Assembly: GCA_963718695.1 (NCBI GenBank)
Contig: OY970371.1
Location: 3,100,001 to 3,164,000, forward strand
Direction of reading: 5' to 3'
Origin: Manganitrophus sp963718695
Lineage (GTDB): Bacteria; Nitrospirota; Nitrospiria; SBBL01; Manganitrophaceae
Length of the DNA: 64,000 nt
Of the stretch, positions 8,268 through 17,594 are shown piece after piece. A program made the position numbers and the translations under genes. The notes under the pieces are model-generated. The model was not told the origin of the DNA. It did not search any database and saw only the letters and a program-made list of their open reading frames with translations. Position 1 is the stretch's first letter. The number at the start of each line of letters is the position of its first letter.

Positions 8268-10136
8268 CTATCCCGAATTTACCACCTGCGGTTTCTCATC
8301 TTCTATGATAGGAATCTGTACACCCTGTTTATTTTCTTTAAAGAACTTCCATATTCTGGAAGCTAGCTTTATAATGGCTTTAGTCTTCTGTTTTCGTCGC
8401 AAGGTTCGAACATCGTCCTTGCCCCCCAGCCCAGAAGGATTTTCGGAAGCAAAAGCATCGTTTTTTCTCAGTGTGACGCCATTTTTTTCAGGTTCGAACC
8501 ATGTTTTTCCTACCGTTAGGGAAGAGATAGATTCTTCCACTATCTGAAACGGTTTTGGGGCTTCAATACTCAGCTTTTTATCCATAAGCGTTAGGTTCGA
8601 TCCAACCGAGGTTAGAATGGCCCGTTTCTGTTCATTGTTTCCCCGTACAAACCATTGTTGCGCGTAGCAGGCGAACCGAAAGATCCGCTCGGAGAATTCT
8701 AGTCGCTTATCCGCTACAAAATTCAAATTCTTACGTTGTTCTTCGAGGAATGTCTTTTCTTTCAGGAGTACCTGTCGCTGCTGTGCATACTCCATATCGG
8801 AAATCAGGCTACCGTCGATATTCTGAGGAGAGGTCTTTAACGCTACCAGATTTTCAAGCCGCTTCACACATTCCTCATGAACTTTTTGCTGAGACACGCG
8901 GATGATCTCTTCACGTAAGATTTCCTGTTCGTGGAGCCTCTGTAGCTCTCTTATAATTGGATTCATCCATCGTTCCGAAATTTGAATCCTCCCAAGATAC
9001 GACTCGATCTGTTCATTAAGACTGCCCGCCTCAACTGCTCCTTGGGAACATGACGGATCTTTTTTCTTTGTACAGTGATAGTATGTGTAGTGGAGAAACG
9101 TCGGGTTCTCCATCTTATCGACCATAACGCCGCAGCGTGGACAGGAATCTTTGTTGAGGTACGCAAACTTGAATCGGCACTGAGGGCAAATCAATTGATG
9201 CTTCTCTTCTGCGGTAACCATCCCACCGCACTCACCGCAGTGGATAAGACCGGTGAATGGGAATGATTTTTTCTGGGATTTCGGCCGCCCTCTTCGTCCT
9301 AGAAGGATCTGCACCCGGTTATACTCCTCCTCTGTAATCATCGGCTCGTGTGCTCCCTTATACCAGAGGCTGCTTCCTCGGGGATATTCAAATAATCCAT
9401 AATAAAATGGGTCAGAAAGGATTGTATATATCTTGCTTCGCATCAAGGGCTTTCCTCCGAGCTTTCCCATTGGCCTGGTCTTAAAATTCCATTCTTTGTT
9501 AGCGATCTTGACAATCTGCGGAGGAGTGTATCGGCCGGAGAGCATTATGTCCCACATTTTCCGGACGAGCGGGAACCGTTCGGGGTCTTTAATAATGGCC
9601 TTCCCGTTATCTTTAAAAGGGTTATTGAGATAACCAATCGGGGCGACACTTGGAAACCATCCCTTCTCCAGCTTGGCTCGTATTCCCCGCTTCACATTCC
9701 GGCTGAGATCATCAATATATTTCTGCGCCATGCCGAATTCGATGTACATCAGGATCGTATTGTCTTCCTCCTGGCTGAAGGTTTGGGTTGGGGTAATGAT
9801 CCTAATTCCATGCTGTTTGATTGCCCAAATGATTGACCCCCCATCCACAGGATTACGGGCAAGACGATCAAGCTTCCAAACAAGGATGCCCTGAACCTCT
9901 CCGCGATAAATCCGCTGCATCATCGCATTAAATACCGGCCGGCCTGGTTCTTTTGCGGATTTCGATTCGGTCAGGACATCGCCTATCTTCACATTCATCC
10001 GATCCGCCATCCCCTTCAGTTCACTGATTTGTGAGTCAATAGAAAGCACTTGGCGGTCTTCCGCCTCCGATGATTTCCGGCTGTAGATGACGACGTTTTC
10101 CTGTGGGCTTTGTGATGGTGAAGAAGAAAATGTCAT
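8268..10136 (-). CDS. Large serine recombinase (first of three serine recombinases)
   Basis: A 622-residue large serine recombinase. The catalytic resolvase domain opens with VIYSRKSS, Ser22 being the likely nucleophile. The conserved LVWKLDRLARN follows near 90-100. The recombinase domain comes next, then a zinc ribbon (CGECGG near 300 with CPQC and CPRC following; an unusually Cys-rich double knuckle), then a coiled-coil segment. This layout is that of integrases that insert phages and islands site-specifically. Two small genes (10415-10603 and 10181-10384) lie immediately upstream in the same direction and probably form an operon with it. It sits inside the island rather than at its visible end, suggesting an older or nested element. 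Confidence 0.9.
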   Translation of the reverse strand: MTFSSSPSQSPQENVVIYSRKSSEAEDRQVLSIDSQISELKGMADRMNVKIGDVLTESKSAKEPGRPVFNAMMQRIYRGEVQGILVWKLDRLARNPVDGGSIIWAIKQHGIRIITPTQTFSQEEDNTILMYIEFGMAQKYIDDLSRNVKRGIRAKLEKGWFPSVAPIGYLNNPFKDNGKAIIKDPERFPLVRKMWDIMLSGRYTPPQIVKIANKEWNFKTRPMGKLGGKPLMRSKIYTILSDPFYYGLFEYPRGSSLWYKGAHEPMITEEEYNRVQILLGRRGRPKSQKKSFPFTGLIHCGECGGMVTAEEKHQLICPQCRFKFAYLNKDSCPRCGVMVDKMENPTFLHYTYYHCTKKKDPSCSQGAVEAGSLNEQIESYLGRIQISERWMNPIIRELQRLHEQEILREEIIRVSQQKVHEECVKRLENLVALKTSPQNIDGSLISDMEYAQQRQVLLKEKTFLEEQRKNLNFVADKRLEFSERIFRFACYAQQWFVRGNNEQKRAILTSVGSNLTLMDKKLSIEAPKPFQIVEESISSLTVGKTWFEPEKNGVTLRKNDAFASENPSGLGGKDDVRTLRRKQKTKAIIKLASRIWKFFKENKQGVQIPIIEDEKPQVVNSG

Positions 10137-10180
10137 GCGATGATGGTCTTGCAGGTGTGCATAACCTTCAAGATCCGTTC

Positions 10181-10384
10181 TTATACAGAACGAGTTTTTC
10201 GTTTCTTACGCGGCGCGATACGAAGTACGAGTTCCGCGTCAGCAAGATAATTGAGGCTTTTTACGATTTCCTCATAGGTATCTCCTAACACTTCTGGTTG
10301 ATAGATAAGAACTCCTTCTCCTTCCTTTTCCTTTGCCGTTTTGCACATCTGGATGAATGTTGAAAACTTCTCTTCGTAGGTCAT
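10181..10384 (-). CDS. Small protein of unknown function in recombinase operon
   Basis: A 67-residue protein with mixed charge: an acidic first half and a strongly basic tail (RKKRKTR). I do not recognise it. It is the middle of three closely spaced minus-strand genes ending in the large serine recombinase 45 bases downstream. Small genes directly before serine recombinases sometimes encode directionality or regulatory factors. The basic tail would suit DNA contact, but this is inference. Confidence 0.55.
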   Translation of the reverse strand: MTYEEKFSTFIQMCKTAKEKEGEGVLIYQPEVLGDTYEEIVKSLNYLADAELVLRIAPRKKRKTRSV

Positions 10385-10414
10385 ACGACCATCGTATTGT
10401 TCCCGGAAAGCGTG

Positions 10415-10603
10415 TCAATAGTCTGTACTGGCCTCTCTTTTGGGTGGTAGATCTGGATCATCAGGAAGCGGCCGATAGATAATTTCAAAAAGAGAAATCA
10501 ACCTCTGACTCATTTCGAGGGCCTCAGCATCAGATATGGTTTCTCCAAACTCCTCCTGATAGATTTTTTTGAATTCCTCAATGGTTTCTTGGCTGATTTG
10601 CAT
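10415..10603 (-). CDS. Small conserved protein upstream of serine recombinase
   Basis: A 62-residue acidic protein reading E-E-F-K-K-I-Y-Q-E-E-F-G then I-S-D-A-E-A-L-E. From memory, short proteins with this F-K-x-I-Y-x-x-E-F-G...I-S-D-x-E-A pattern sit in front of serine recombinases in many mobile elements, including those of candidate-phyla bacteria; their job is not known. The fold is probably two helices. It heads the three-gene recombinase operon. Confidence 0.6.
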   Translation of the reverse strand: MQISQETIEEFKKIYQEEFGETISDAEALEMSQRLISLFEIIYRPLPDDPDLPPKREASTDY

Positions 10604-10730
10604 GGTAGGGTTTTCGATATTCTCAGCCTACGGGATGTCACAAGAGAAAGAAGGGGGCGAGAATTGTCCCGACAAGCAAGTCTGGCTTTCCCGGTACGCC
10701 AGCCATCTCTTGCATGTACCCCGTCACCTC

Positions 10731-10758
10731 TTTACAAATTTCCGTATCGCACTATCAT
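10731..10758 (+). promoter_or_regulatory. Promoter for coiled-coil gene, probably leaderless
   Basis: TTTACA (10731-10736), a 16-base spacer and TATCAT (10753-10758). Transcription would start within a few bases of the ATG at 10768, so the mRNA is probably leaderless. No Shine-Dalgarno is present. Confidence 0.5.
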
Positions 10759-10767
10759 AGAGATACT

Positions 10768-11094
10768 ATGTCAAAGCGAATTACAATCGATGACCTTGCG
10801 CGGATGGTCCAAAAAGGGTTTGACGCGGTGGATAAGCGTTTTGACGCGGTGGATACCCGTCTCGATGGTTTAACGCTGGATGTTTCCTATCTCAAAACCA
10901 AGGTTGACGAAATTGAGCAGCGGCTGAACCGTCACGAAGAAATCCTCGAAGAACATACTGAGGAGCTGCGATGGCTTCGGAAACACCTTGAGGAGCTTGC
11001 TGAATCGAAGCAGGATAAGCAGGTCTACAAGGAAATAGAGGATCTCCGCGCGCGACTTGCTCGCGTTGAAAAGAAGATCGGAATCGCAAAATAA
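10768..11094 (+). CDS. Coiled-coil protein of unknown function
   Basis: A 108-residue protein. I chose the ATG at 10768 over an upstream in-frame ATG at 10714 because the predicted promoter lies between them. After a short helix (D-D-L-A-R-M-V-Q-K-G-F) comes an imperfect heptad repeat built on F-D-A-V-D units, then a long charged coiled coil to the C-terminus. F-D-A-V-D repeats are common in small phage- and island-borne coiled-coil proteins. No enzymatic motif is present. Confidence 0.65.
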   Translation: MSKRITIDDLARMVQKGFDAVDKRFDAVDTRLDGLTLDVSYLKTKVDEIEQRLNRHEEILEEHTEELRWLRKHLEELAESKQDKQVYKEIEDLRARLARVEKKIGIAK

Positions 11095-11210
11095 ATTTCA
11101 GATAGATCTCTCATTCACCGTACGATTTTCCCCCTTCACAGGAACCTGACCTAACTTCCTCTTGCATTTTCTTATACCCCCGGTTTATGCTCCCATCCAC
11201 GGAGATACCA

Positions 11211-11612
11211 ATGAGTGAGATCGACTGGAACGCACTACAAGAGCAGATACGAAAACTTCACATGGGTGAGAAGGTATCGGGCGATATTGATACCCGCTAT
11301 TCCGCTATGGTTGAGGAAATGCTGCGGGAGAAACCAGACGTTTGGTATGAGAAGCTACGCCCTTTTGTCGAGGATGTCATTAACCTTCATAAGGAAGATC
11401 CCAACGAGGGCGTCGAGACGCTGGTGAGTGTGATCATGCAGATCGTCCACCACCTGGCGCAGCATGAGGTACTCATCGAGTACAGTGTTGGCCTCCAGAC
11501 TAAGACCGTAGAATCCTTGGGCATCGAGAGTCAAAAAACCACAAAGATCCTTGAGGCGCTGTTTAGGAAGGGACTTTTGTCGCCGGAAGATTTAAACGAC
11601 TCAAATAAATAG
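11211..11612 (+). CDS. Acidic helical protein of unknown function
   Basis: A 133-residue protein from the ATG at 11211, preceded by GGAG at a good distance; an in-frame ATG at 11187 is less likely. It is acidic and almost wholly helical by composition, with no motif I recognise. Its stop codon TAG (11610-11612) overlaps the outer edge of the 27-bp inverted repeat, so the defence element appears to begin exactly at the 3' end of this gene. Confidence 0.6.
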   Translation: MSEIDWNALQEQIRKLHMGEKVSGDIDTRYSAMVEEMLREKPDVWYEKLRPFVEDVINLHKEDPNEGVETLVSVIMQIVHHLAQHEVLIEYSVGLQTKTVESLGIESQKTTKILEALFRKGLLSPEDLNDSNK

Positions 11613-11637
11613 CCCCGCTTTACAAAGCGGGGCTAAA
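11611..11637 (+). repeat. Left inverted repeat of putative defence element
   Basis: This 27-bp sequence is the reverse complement of 26112-26138 with 25 of 27 positions identical; the first 20 bases (TTTAGCCCCGCTTTGTAAAG on the minus strand) match exactly. It is itself a hairpin with a perfect 10-bp stem AGCCCCGCTT / AAGCGGGGCT around TACA, so it may double as a terminator. The two copies bracket the Druantia-like operon and a serine recombinase. No target duplication is visible. Confidence 0.65.
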
Positions 11638-11900
11638 GGGGAAAACACCTTATAAATCAAAGTAAAAAGTCGAATTGAAAAAATCCGGTTTTTCTCTCCT
11701 GAAGACGCTACTCTCAGAATGAATTATTATACGCCATCGATATATACGGATATTAACCGCAAGTCAAGCAAAAAATATTAGGTGGCATGGAGTACATAAT
11801 TCTTTTCTGATATTACTCAGGCATCGCCGCTAGATATTATCAAAGGGATGGCGTGTGAATGGGCTTTCTCGGATAAAACATTACATCCATGAGATTTGAC

Positions 11901-12566
11901 TCAGATTTTTTCATACCGGAAATCAATTCCAAATACCTCGCCAGGGCTGGAATAATCCAATACTTTAGCATCAGTAGAAAATACCATTAAACAGGAAGGA
12001 GGCTCTGCAGGTACCCGTGATCGCGGCCAGTTCAAAAATTGTGTAGATTTTGGCAATGTGAGCAAACTAAGTTCGCGTCGGATTCCAAGGATTTCCTTCA
12101 GAAGACCTTTTGAATATCCCGTATTCTTGCACTCAATTCCAAGCCAAATTTGGGAATGACGCGGCCGCCCACTAACATTTGCGTCAGTCATAACAATATC
12201 CAGTTCATGGTAATCCCCCCTCTGAACTGGCCGGAATGTGCCACACTGCTCATAGCTTAGAGATGTGAATTCAACATCGGTCCATAACTCAGCAACCATA
12301 TTATTTCTTCGAAGTTCAAAATGTGGATACCTCCGGTTAATTGGACCCGCAGAACTCTTGAGATGAACGAACCGACTATTTATGAGCGTAATCTGAAAAT
12401 TTTCCTGTGTAGCGAGTTGCTCAATTACAATTGAAAGAACGTGAGCCTCATAAAGTTTCCCAGGCATAAATGAAAGTGGAACGAGATTGTAGGCGGTCGG
12501 TGAAGAAGCCGATGCAAAACGTCGAATAATAGACTCGATGCGAGCCTTAGCAGTTTTCTTGTCCAT
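11901..12566 (-). CDS. Putative PD-(D/E)XK restriction-type nuclease
   Basis: A 221-residue protein and the last gene of the defence operon. It carries a plausible nuclease core: Y-H-E-L-D-I-V near 118-124, about 20 residues later I-W-L-G-I-E-C-K-N-T, giving the D...E-x-K spacing of restriction-like nucleases. A following helix with K-E-I-L-G-I-R-R-E fits the fold. I do not recognise a named family. It lies 5 bases after the 135-aa gene. In this context it may be the DNA-cutting effector of the system. No such protein belongs to the classic E. coli Druantia type I set as I remember it. Confidence 0.6.
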   Translation of the reverse strand: MDKKTAKARIESIIRRFASASSPTAYNLVPLSFMPGKLYEAHVLSIVIEQLATQENFQITLINSRFVHLKSSAGPINRRYPHFELRRNNMVAELWTDVEFTSLSYEQCGTFRPVQRGDYHELDIVMTDANVSGRPRHSQIWLGIECKNTGYSKGLLKEILGIRRELSLLTLPKSTQFLNWPRSRVPAEPPSCLMVFSTDAKVLDYSSPGEVFGIDFRYEKI

Positions 12567-12571
12567 TCTTC

Positions 12572-12979
12572 TTAATGTTCGTTTGATTTACTGCGATGAT
12601 CCTCGTTTAATTCATTAATTAAGATCTGAAGCTCTTGAGCGATTTCGCCAAATTCTGGCGTGGGGGTAACTTCAATTTCCGCATCAATACCATAGCGCTC
12701 TTGATCTTCGCTCGACACTGTGATTCTTATCCCTTCAATTTCTTGTCCTGATTCTGTTTGGACGTAACGGCCAATACGTCGGAGCACGTTGGCTAGATGA
12801 ATATCCGATCCCAAGGAGATCTCTTTCTTTAATTGTTTGAGATAAAAAATGAGATCCCCGAATGGGCTTTCTGAACCGCGAATATCCGACATAATACGTT
12901 CGTCAAGCCCACTGTAGCCCAACTCCCGTATTCTCCGTCTAATAAAACGAAGGGTATCTCTATAATCCCCCTCAGTCAT
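12572..12979 (-). CDS. Small protein of unknown function in defence operon
   Basis: A 135-residue acidic protein without a recognised motif. The first half is helical and charged; the second half reads I-R-I-T-V-S-S-E-D then a E-I-E-V-T-P-T-P strand, ending in a charged tail. It is directly followed by the putative nuclease (5-base gap), so the two are likely co-translated partners. The decayed gene at 13064-13468 separates them from the rest of the operon. Confidence 0.6.
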   Translation of the reverse strand: MTEGDYRDTLRFIRRRIRELGYSGLDERIMSDIRGSESPFGDLIFYLKQLKKEISLGSDIHLANVLRRIGRYVQTESGQEIEGIRITVSSEDQERYGIDAEIEVTPTPEFGEIAQELQILINELNEDHRSKSNEH

Positions 12980-13063
12980 ATATACACTCCCGCTTTAGAA
13001 GGGATTCGGTTTACTCGATCCTATTTATCCATAATATGGTTTCACGCAATTTCCCCTTTCTTT

Positions 13064-13468
13064 TTAGCTTGGGCTAACTTCAATTCCATACCCACTTGGT
13101 AACCATATAATTTCTGGACCAGGAAAGTTTTGCTTTACGGTGATTTTCTCATAACGACCAGTTATGTATCTCTAAAAAATCAGGTTCATGGGATCCAGCC
13201 ATTTATTATTACTTAAGTTTGAAGGCTCTAACTTTTCCCCGTCTTCCGAAATTTCCATTTTCCGTAACTCTGAGAATACTTCTCCATATCCTTTGTCTCT
13301 TCTGGTTTTTTTATTTTTATCGATCGAAACATCACCTATTATTTAAATTGTATGTTGGTAATAGTCTGTAAACGGATCCCAAATTCAGGCACGAAGATAT
13401 AAAAGAATTGAGGCAAGCACTTCGGACTTAAGGGCACCGTCAAATCGGGTAACCGTTTTTTTTGTCAA
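13064..13468 (-). pseudogene. Decayed gene with three in-frame stops inside defence operon
   Basis: One reading frame spans 135 codons with no frameshift. A TTG start at 13468 overlaps the stop of the preceding coiled-coil gene (TTGA). The frame opens as a plausible protein (T-R-F-D-G-A-L-K-S-E-V-L-A-S-I-L), then meets a TGA, a TAA and an amber codon at 13172-13174, and continues as convincing protein sequence (Y-E-K-I-T-V-K-Q-N-F-P-G-P-E-I-I-W) to a final TAA at 13064. The protein-like composition across the stops and the overlapping start indicate a recently inactivated operon member. I do not recognise the family. It fills most of an otherwise unexplained gap in a tightly packed operon. 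Confidence 0.65.
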
Positions 13469-16011
13469 AATATATCTGTGGAATTAAGGTATGGCTCGAT
13501 CAAAACATCATAAACAGTCGGTATCAAAACACGAAGATCTTCAGTCTCACTTTGACGTTCAATACTCTTAAGACAGGCTCGCAGGCTCATTATCCATAAT
13601 GTTGAATGCTTATTCTGCCTTCGTGAATTCTCCTGTGCTTTAGTGATTAGCTCATCAAAACTGTAATTGCTTATTTCTGATGAGCTAGCGTCTGGTCTGT
13701 CAGTATCGAAAATCGGTCCAAGCTGGGAAAATAGAGCTGAAGTAGGTGCCACGGATATTCCCTCGCTCAATGTCATAAGGATACAGGGATACTTATTCCC
13801 TATTGATTTATTCATTATCCGCTCGGAGAGAGTACCATAAACATATGAACCGTATGCTTCAAATGCCGATAAATTTGCACCCTCTAAAATGATCGTATCC
13901 CAGTCTTGGTTATCTCCCATCAGCCTTCGCAGAACGCCATTATCAACTAAACCTATAGGAATATAAATAATCGCAATTCGTCTACGACAGAAGTACCGCG
14001 CACACTCTATCGCAGCAATTCTGGCGAGAGAGCCTTTGAATGTTAAAGACTGCCCTAACTGTATGGCCACGCTCATTACAATAGACCAACTTCGTAATAG
14101 AGATTTACGTATACCAAGGTTACTTAGCAGGGTGTCTAAATTAACCTTATCATTATAATAATCGAGTTCTTCGTAATATAGTCCTGAACCAGCTTGCGTG
14201 CTGGTGCTAAGGAGAGCTTCATACAGCGCAAAATTTCCGAGGGTCTCTAACTCCTGCTGTTTCGCACGTTCAAAACTTGCGCGAACACTTCTGGAAATGC
14301 TAGCAGATAGTTCTCTTTTTTCAGACTTCTTTTTTTCAAGTTGAGAAGAGAGCACTTCCTTTTGTTTTATTAACGCCTCAATTTCTAATTTAAGTGTGTT
14401 TTGAGTTTTCTCGAATTCTTCTTTACTTGCTTGTATTTGATTTTGAATTCGTTCTTGAACGTTCGGTAAATTCATAAGCTCTTGAATTACTGAATCGACA
14501 TTTTTCACATTAAAATTAAAATTTTGTATAAGAGGTTTAATTCGGGCAATTCTGAAAGCTATGTTCTCATCAAAATCTTCGTGAATCAGTTTTGAGAGCG
14601 CATTAATTTCCTGTTTTGCGATCTCAGATAGCTTTTGTTTATCCATTCCAAATTTTATGACCTTCTTGATGCTCGACGTAAGATCAGAACAATCGTATTT
14701 TCCGTCTGGTTTTGGAAGCGGATCGAAGGTAATTTGCCTGCCATTCCATTCTGTAGCTGAGAGTGATAACCATAAATTAAATGGTTCCTCAAATTGACTA
14801 TGAGTATAATCTGATATTTCGTGAATTGGTCTGATAAGTTTTCCGTCGTTTAGTCGAAATAGAGGTTTAATTCTTCCAGGAGAGCGATAATTCTGCAGCC
14901 ACTGTCTGACCTCCTCGGTATCGGTCGATTTATATGGGATATCTTGGAACTCATAAACATTGCATACATTTTTTACTACTCTGAATTTTATCGGTTTCTG
15001 AGTAGGAAAGTTTTCGACCTTCCATACTCCCAGTTCGCCTTTGGTTGGTAGCGTTAGGCCTGTATCTGGAAATACAATTATTTCGCCGTTATCATAAAAT
15101 ACTTTTCTTCTATTCTGATCAGAGAGCCATGCGATGGTTTCTCCTTCTAAAATGCCAATCACTCTGATAATAGCTCTAGATGGCAATACGCTCTCGCAGA
15201 TACCAAAAACCTTCACTTCAGAAATGTCGATCTCATCAATTGAGGTCCTCTCAATGGGCCGTCGAAGGATTAATGATGTGGCATTGGATTGCCGTACATT
15301 GTGCCGGCTTATCTCTTCTAATGCAGAAGAGAGCAAGCTCTTATAAATCGAACGACTGGTGGCGGCATCAAGTGACGAGGCAACTGAATCAAGACTTTTT
15401 CGACTAATTTCCGCCATTCCGAAGAGAAATTGCCGGAGTTCATCATTATGTATGTTCAAAATATCTATTTTTTCAGGCTGTCCCAACGCGATATACTTAA
15501 TTGCGGTAAGGATTCCATCGTTAAGGTCCTCAGGTTTTAGATATGCCTCTGGTGCAGTTCCAGAGGAATCAACTTCTGAAAGATGCTTATTTCCATACTG
15601 CTTTTTCCTCTCGTTCCTTTTTAGGAAGGCAAACAATAACTCGGGACAGGGCTCGCATAAAAGATGCGCAATTGCTGATCGATAAATATGAGTTATTACT
15701 GTAGATTCTTTTTTGTTTCCATTCTCAAGCGATTCTAGCGTTTCAACCACAATTTCTACCGGTATTATTTCGTCGCCAGATAATATTTCTTTCAGCCAAT
15801 TTTCAAAAATGACCCTTGCCTTCAGCGGGAGATTGACAATGTGTTCGACTTGGGATTTAGAATCTCTTCGGTTCGGCAAATTCTGAGCTTTGGCACCAGC
15901 AGCGATCAGCCTTGTTTGATTCGTCCTAAAAAAGGAAACCCGTTCTATAGGCGATAAACCATATAGCAACAATAGTCGCAATTTATTTTTATCTAAGTCA
16001 TTCCACTCCAT
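13465..16011 (-). CDS. Coiled-coil protein, DruC-position component of Druantia-like operon
   Basis: An 848-residue protein without a recognised catalytic motif. The middle (about 510-590) is a strong coiled coil rich in Lys, Glu and Gln. The C-terminal third contains R-R-I-A-I-I-Y-I-P and D-W-D-T-I-I-L-E-G, alternating strand-helix patterns that suggest an alpha/beta domain, but no P-loop is seen. It starts 14 bases inside the preceding gene, so translation is coupled. By position it follows the DruA and zinc-finger genes as druC follows druA and druB in type I Druantia. I assign that role by gene order only, not by recognised similarity. Confidence 0.6.
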   Translation of the reverse strand: MEWNDLDKNKLRLLLLYGLSPIERVSFFRTNQTRLIAAGAKAQNLPNRRDSKSQVEHIVNLPLKARVIFENWLKEILSGDEIIPVEIVVETLESLENGNKKESTVITHIYRSAIAHLLCEPCPELLFAFLKRNERKKQYGNKHLSEVDSSGTAPEAYLKPEDLNDGILTAIKYIALGQPEKIDILNIHNDELRQFLFGMAEISRKSLDSVASSLDAATSRSIYKSLLSSALEEISRHNVRQSNATSLILRRPIERTSIDEIDISEVKVFGICESVLPSRAIIRVIGILEGETIAWLSDQNRRKVFYDNGEIIVFPDTGLTLPTKGELGVWKVENFPTQKPIKFRVVKNVCNVYEFQDIPYKSTDTEEVRQWLQNYRSPGRIKPLFRLNDGKLIRPIHEISDYTHSQFEEPFNLWLSLSATEWNGRQITFDPLPKPDGKYDCSDLTSSIKKVIKFGMDKQKLSEIAKQEINALSKLIHEDFDENIAFRIARIKPLIQNFNFNVKNVDSVIQELMNLPNVQERIQNQIQASKEEFEKTQNTLKLEIEALIKQKEVLSSQLEKKKSEKRELSASISRSVRASFERAKQQELETLGNFALYEALLSTSTQAGSGLYYEELDYYNDKVNLDTLLSNLGIRKSLLRSWSIVMSVAIQLGQSLTFKGSLARIAAIECARYFCRRRIAIIYIPIGLVDNGVLRRLMGDNQDWDTIILEGANLSAFEAYGSYVYGTLSERIMNKSIGNKYPCILMTLSEGISVAPTSALFSQLGPIFDTDRPDASSSEISNYSFDELITKAQENSRRQNKHSTLWIMSLRACLKSIERQSETEDLRVLIPTVYDVLIEPYLNSTDIF

Positions 16012-17572
16012 CTAAAAGCCCTTCCTTTTTTAATCTCGCGATGAGTGAAACAATATTCGGGGTGAATCGTGCTGGCCACCTTCTCGACCGTAATTTCTTT
16101 AATATGCTCACATTTATATACTGCAGCGGCAGAGAAGTTGAGGGCTGTCCTGGTATTGGCAAAGGAAGTGTTGATAACCAATCGATTTGCATTCTTGATC
16201 TCGGTGTGAGACTCGCTACTTTCCCAACATAAGTTTTGTTTTCTCTAAGAAAGATTGAGCCATAATTCCCAGCCTCAAGATAAAAATTCCGGGACTTATC
16301 TCTAGCTCTGTCTATTAGCTGTTGAACGTTTTCATATTTCTGCCCATTTATTTTAATAATCAGTTTTAATTTCTCATCTGGAATAATAATCTCAAAATCA
16401 GAACTATCTAGCAGATCTTCTCGAAGTTGCTCAAATAAATACTGGCTAGCGAATAATTCGGTTTTCGATGCTGCAGATCTAACCAAAATTCCAGAGGGCT
16501 CGAAGGGATCCTGATCCTCAATCAGGAGACCTAAGGAAGGTTCACCGTCAAGATAAATTGTATGCAAGCCGCGAGATAATGGGCCTACCGTATGCTCCCC
16601 TTGACTACAGCTACCAAGACCAATGTACCCTCCCTCTTCAGACTCTATTTCCAAATGGGATGTTTTCGACAAAATTAGCTTATAACTATTATTCGGCCGT
16701 ACGAGCAGATTTCCTTCTTCAGAAATTCCTATAGGATAGGGATACCTGAGTAATAAAGTAGGATAAGGGATATTAATTGTTTTACCGAGCCATTCACTAA
16801 TAGCAACCTTTAGATTTTCTGATAATTCTTCATCACTCGGCAAAGTTATTTCGGTTATGAGCCAGTCATTGATCCAATTTATATTTTTGCATTCAAGGCC
16901 GTGTACTTCCCAGTCAGGTGGCTTTATTCCTGGCCTGACACATAATATGGAATAACTTTCATTCCAGTGTAACGGTTCATTAGGTCGAATCTGCCTACCC
17001 CCGAACGGCGATTGTACAAAGAAATTCAGCTGATTTCTTCTCAAGCCCTCAATACCGTCCGCAATTGCCGACCAGTAGATCGGATCAACTAGTCCTTCCT
17101 TCCAAAATGTATACGGTTCTGACTGAGGGCGGACCCGAATACGCATCGAGGAGGAAGCTAGTCCCTTATAGGTAAGACATCTTTCTCCATGGATTCCGGC
17201 AATCCATATCCTGCCTTCCCAAACGATCGACTCGTCGGCTTTCGGCAATAAGATTTCGAGTGAAGGACCGATGCTCTCGTCATTGCAGAATCGCAGCGTA
17301 AGGTTACGGCTCCCAATTAAAACACGCTCCTTATTTGTACGGTCGGCGCTCGCATATGAGTGACGGTATCGATAGTTTGAAGGATGATAATTCTCGCACT
17401 CTGGATTTGCGGTGCGCATCTGATGCGCGAAATATGGTTGTTTTCGTGAATATTCCGATTTTGCTCTCAAAATCACTGGTGCTCCGCAGTTTGGGCAGGA
17501 ATATTGGTTGGTTGATATTGCCTCATTAGCGGATACAACCTCTACATTTCCCTTTTTATGAGCCCACAGCAC
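15998..17572 (-). CDS. CoiA-like zinc-finger protein, DruB-position component
   Basis: A 524-residue protein. The N-terminus has a zinc knuckle: CPNC at 24-27, then PYFAH and CENYH about 20-35 residues later. This resembles the N-terminal zinc finger of CoiA-type competence proteins (CPxC...HFAH...C), a nucleic-acid-related domain. The rest is mostly beta-like and unrecognised, ending with a helical basic tail. It begins 22 bases after the DruA stop codon and overlaps the next gene by 14 bases. In type I Druantia a protein of about this size follows DruA; I call it DruB-like on position and size only. Confidence 0.6.
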   Translation of the reverse strand: MLWAHKKGNVEVVSANEAISTNQYSCPNCGAPVILRAKSEYSRKQPYFAHQMRTANPECENYHPSNYRYRHSYASADRTNKERVLIGSRNLTLRFCNDESIGPSLEILLPKADESIVWEGRIWIAGIHGERCLTYKGLASSSMRIRVRPQSEPYTFWKEGLVDPIYWSAIADGIEGLRRNQLNFFVQSPFGGRQIRPNEPLHWNESYSILCVRPGIKPPDWEVHGLECKNINWINDWLITEITLPSDEELSENLKVAISEWLGKTINIPYPTLLLRYPYPIGISEEGNLLVRPNNSYKLILSKTSHLEIESEEGGYIGLGSCSQGEHTVGPLSRGLHTIYLDGEPSLGLLIEDQDPFEPSGILVRSAASKTELFASQYLFEQLREDLLDSSDFEIIIPDEKLKLIIKINGQKYENVQQLIDRARDKSRNFYLEAGNYGSIFLRENKTYVGKVASLTPRSRMQIDWLSTLPLPIPGQPSTSLPLQYINVSILKKLRSRRWPARFTPNIVSLIARLKKEGLLDGVE

Positions 17573-17594
17573 AATTCATTTCCCATAAATATTT

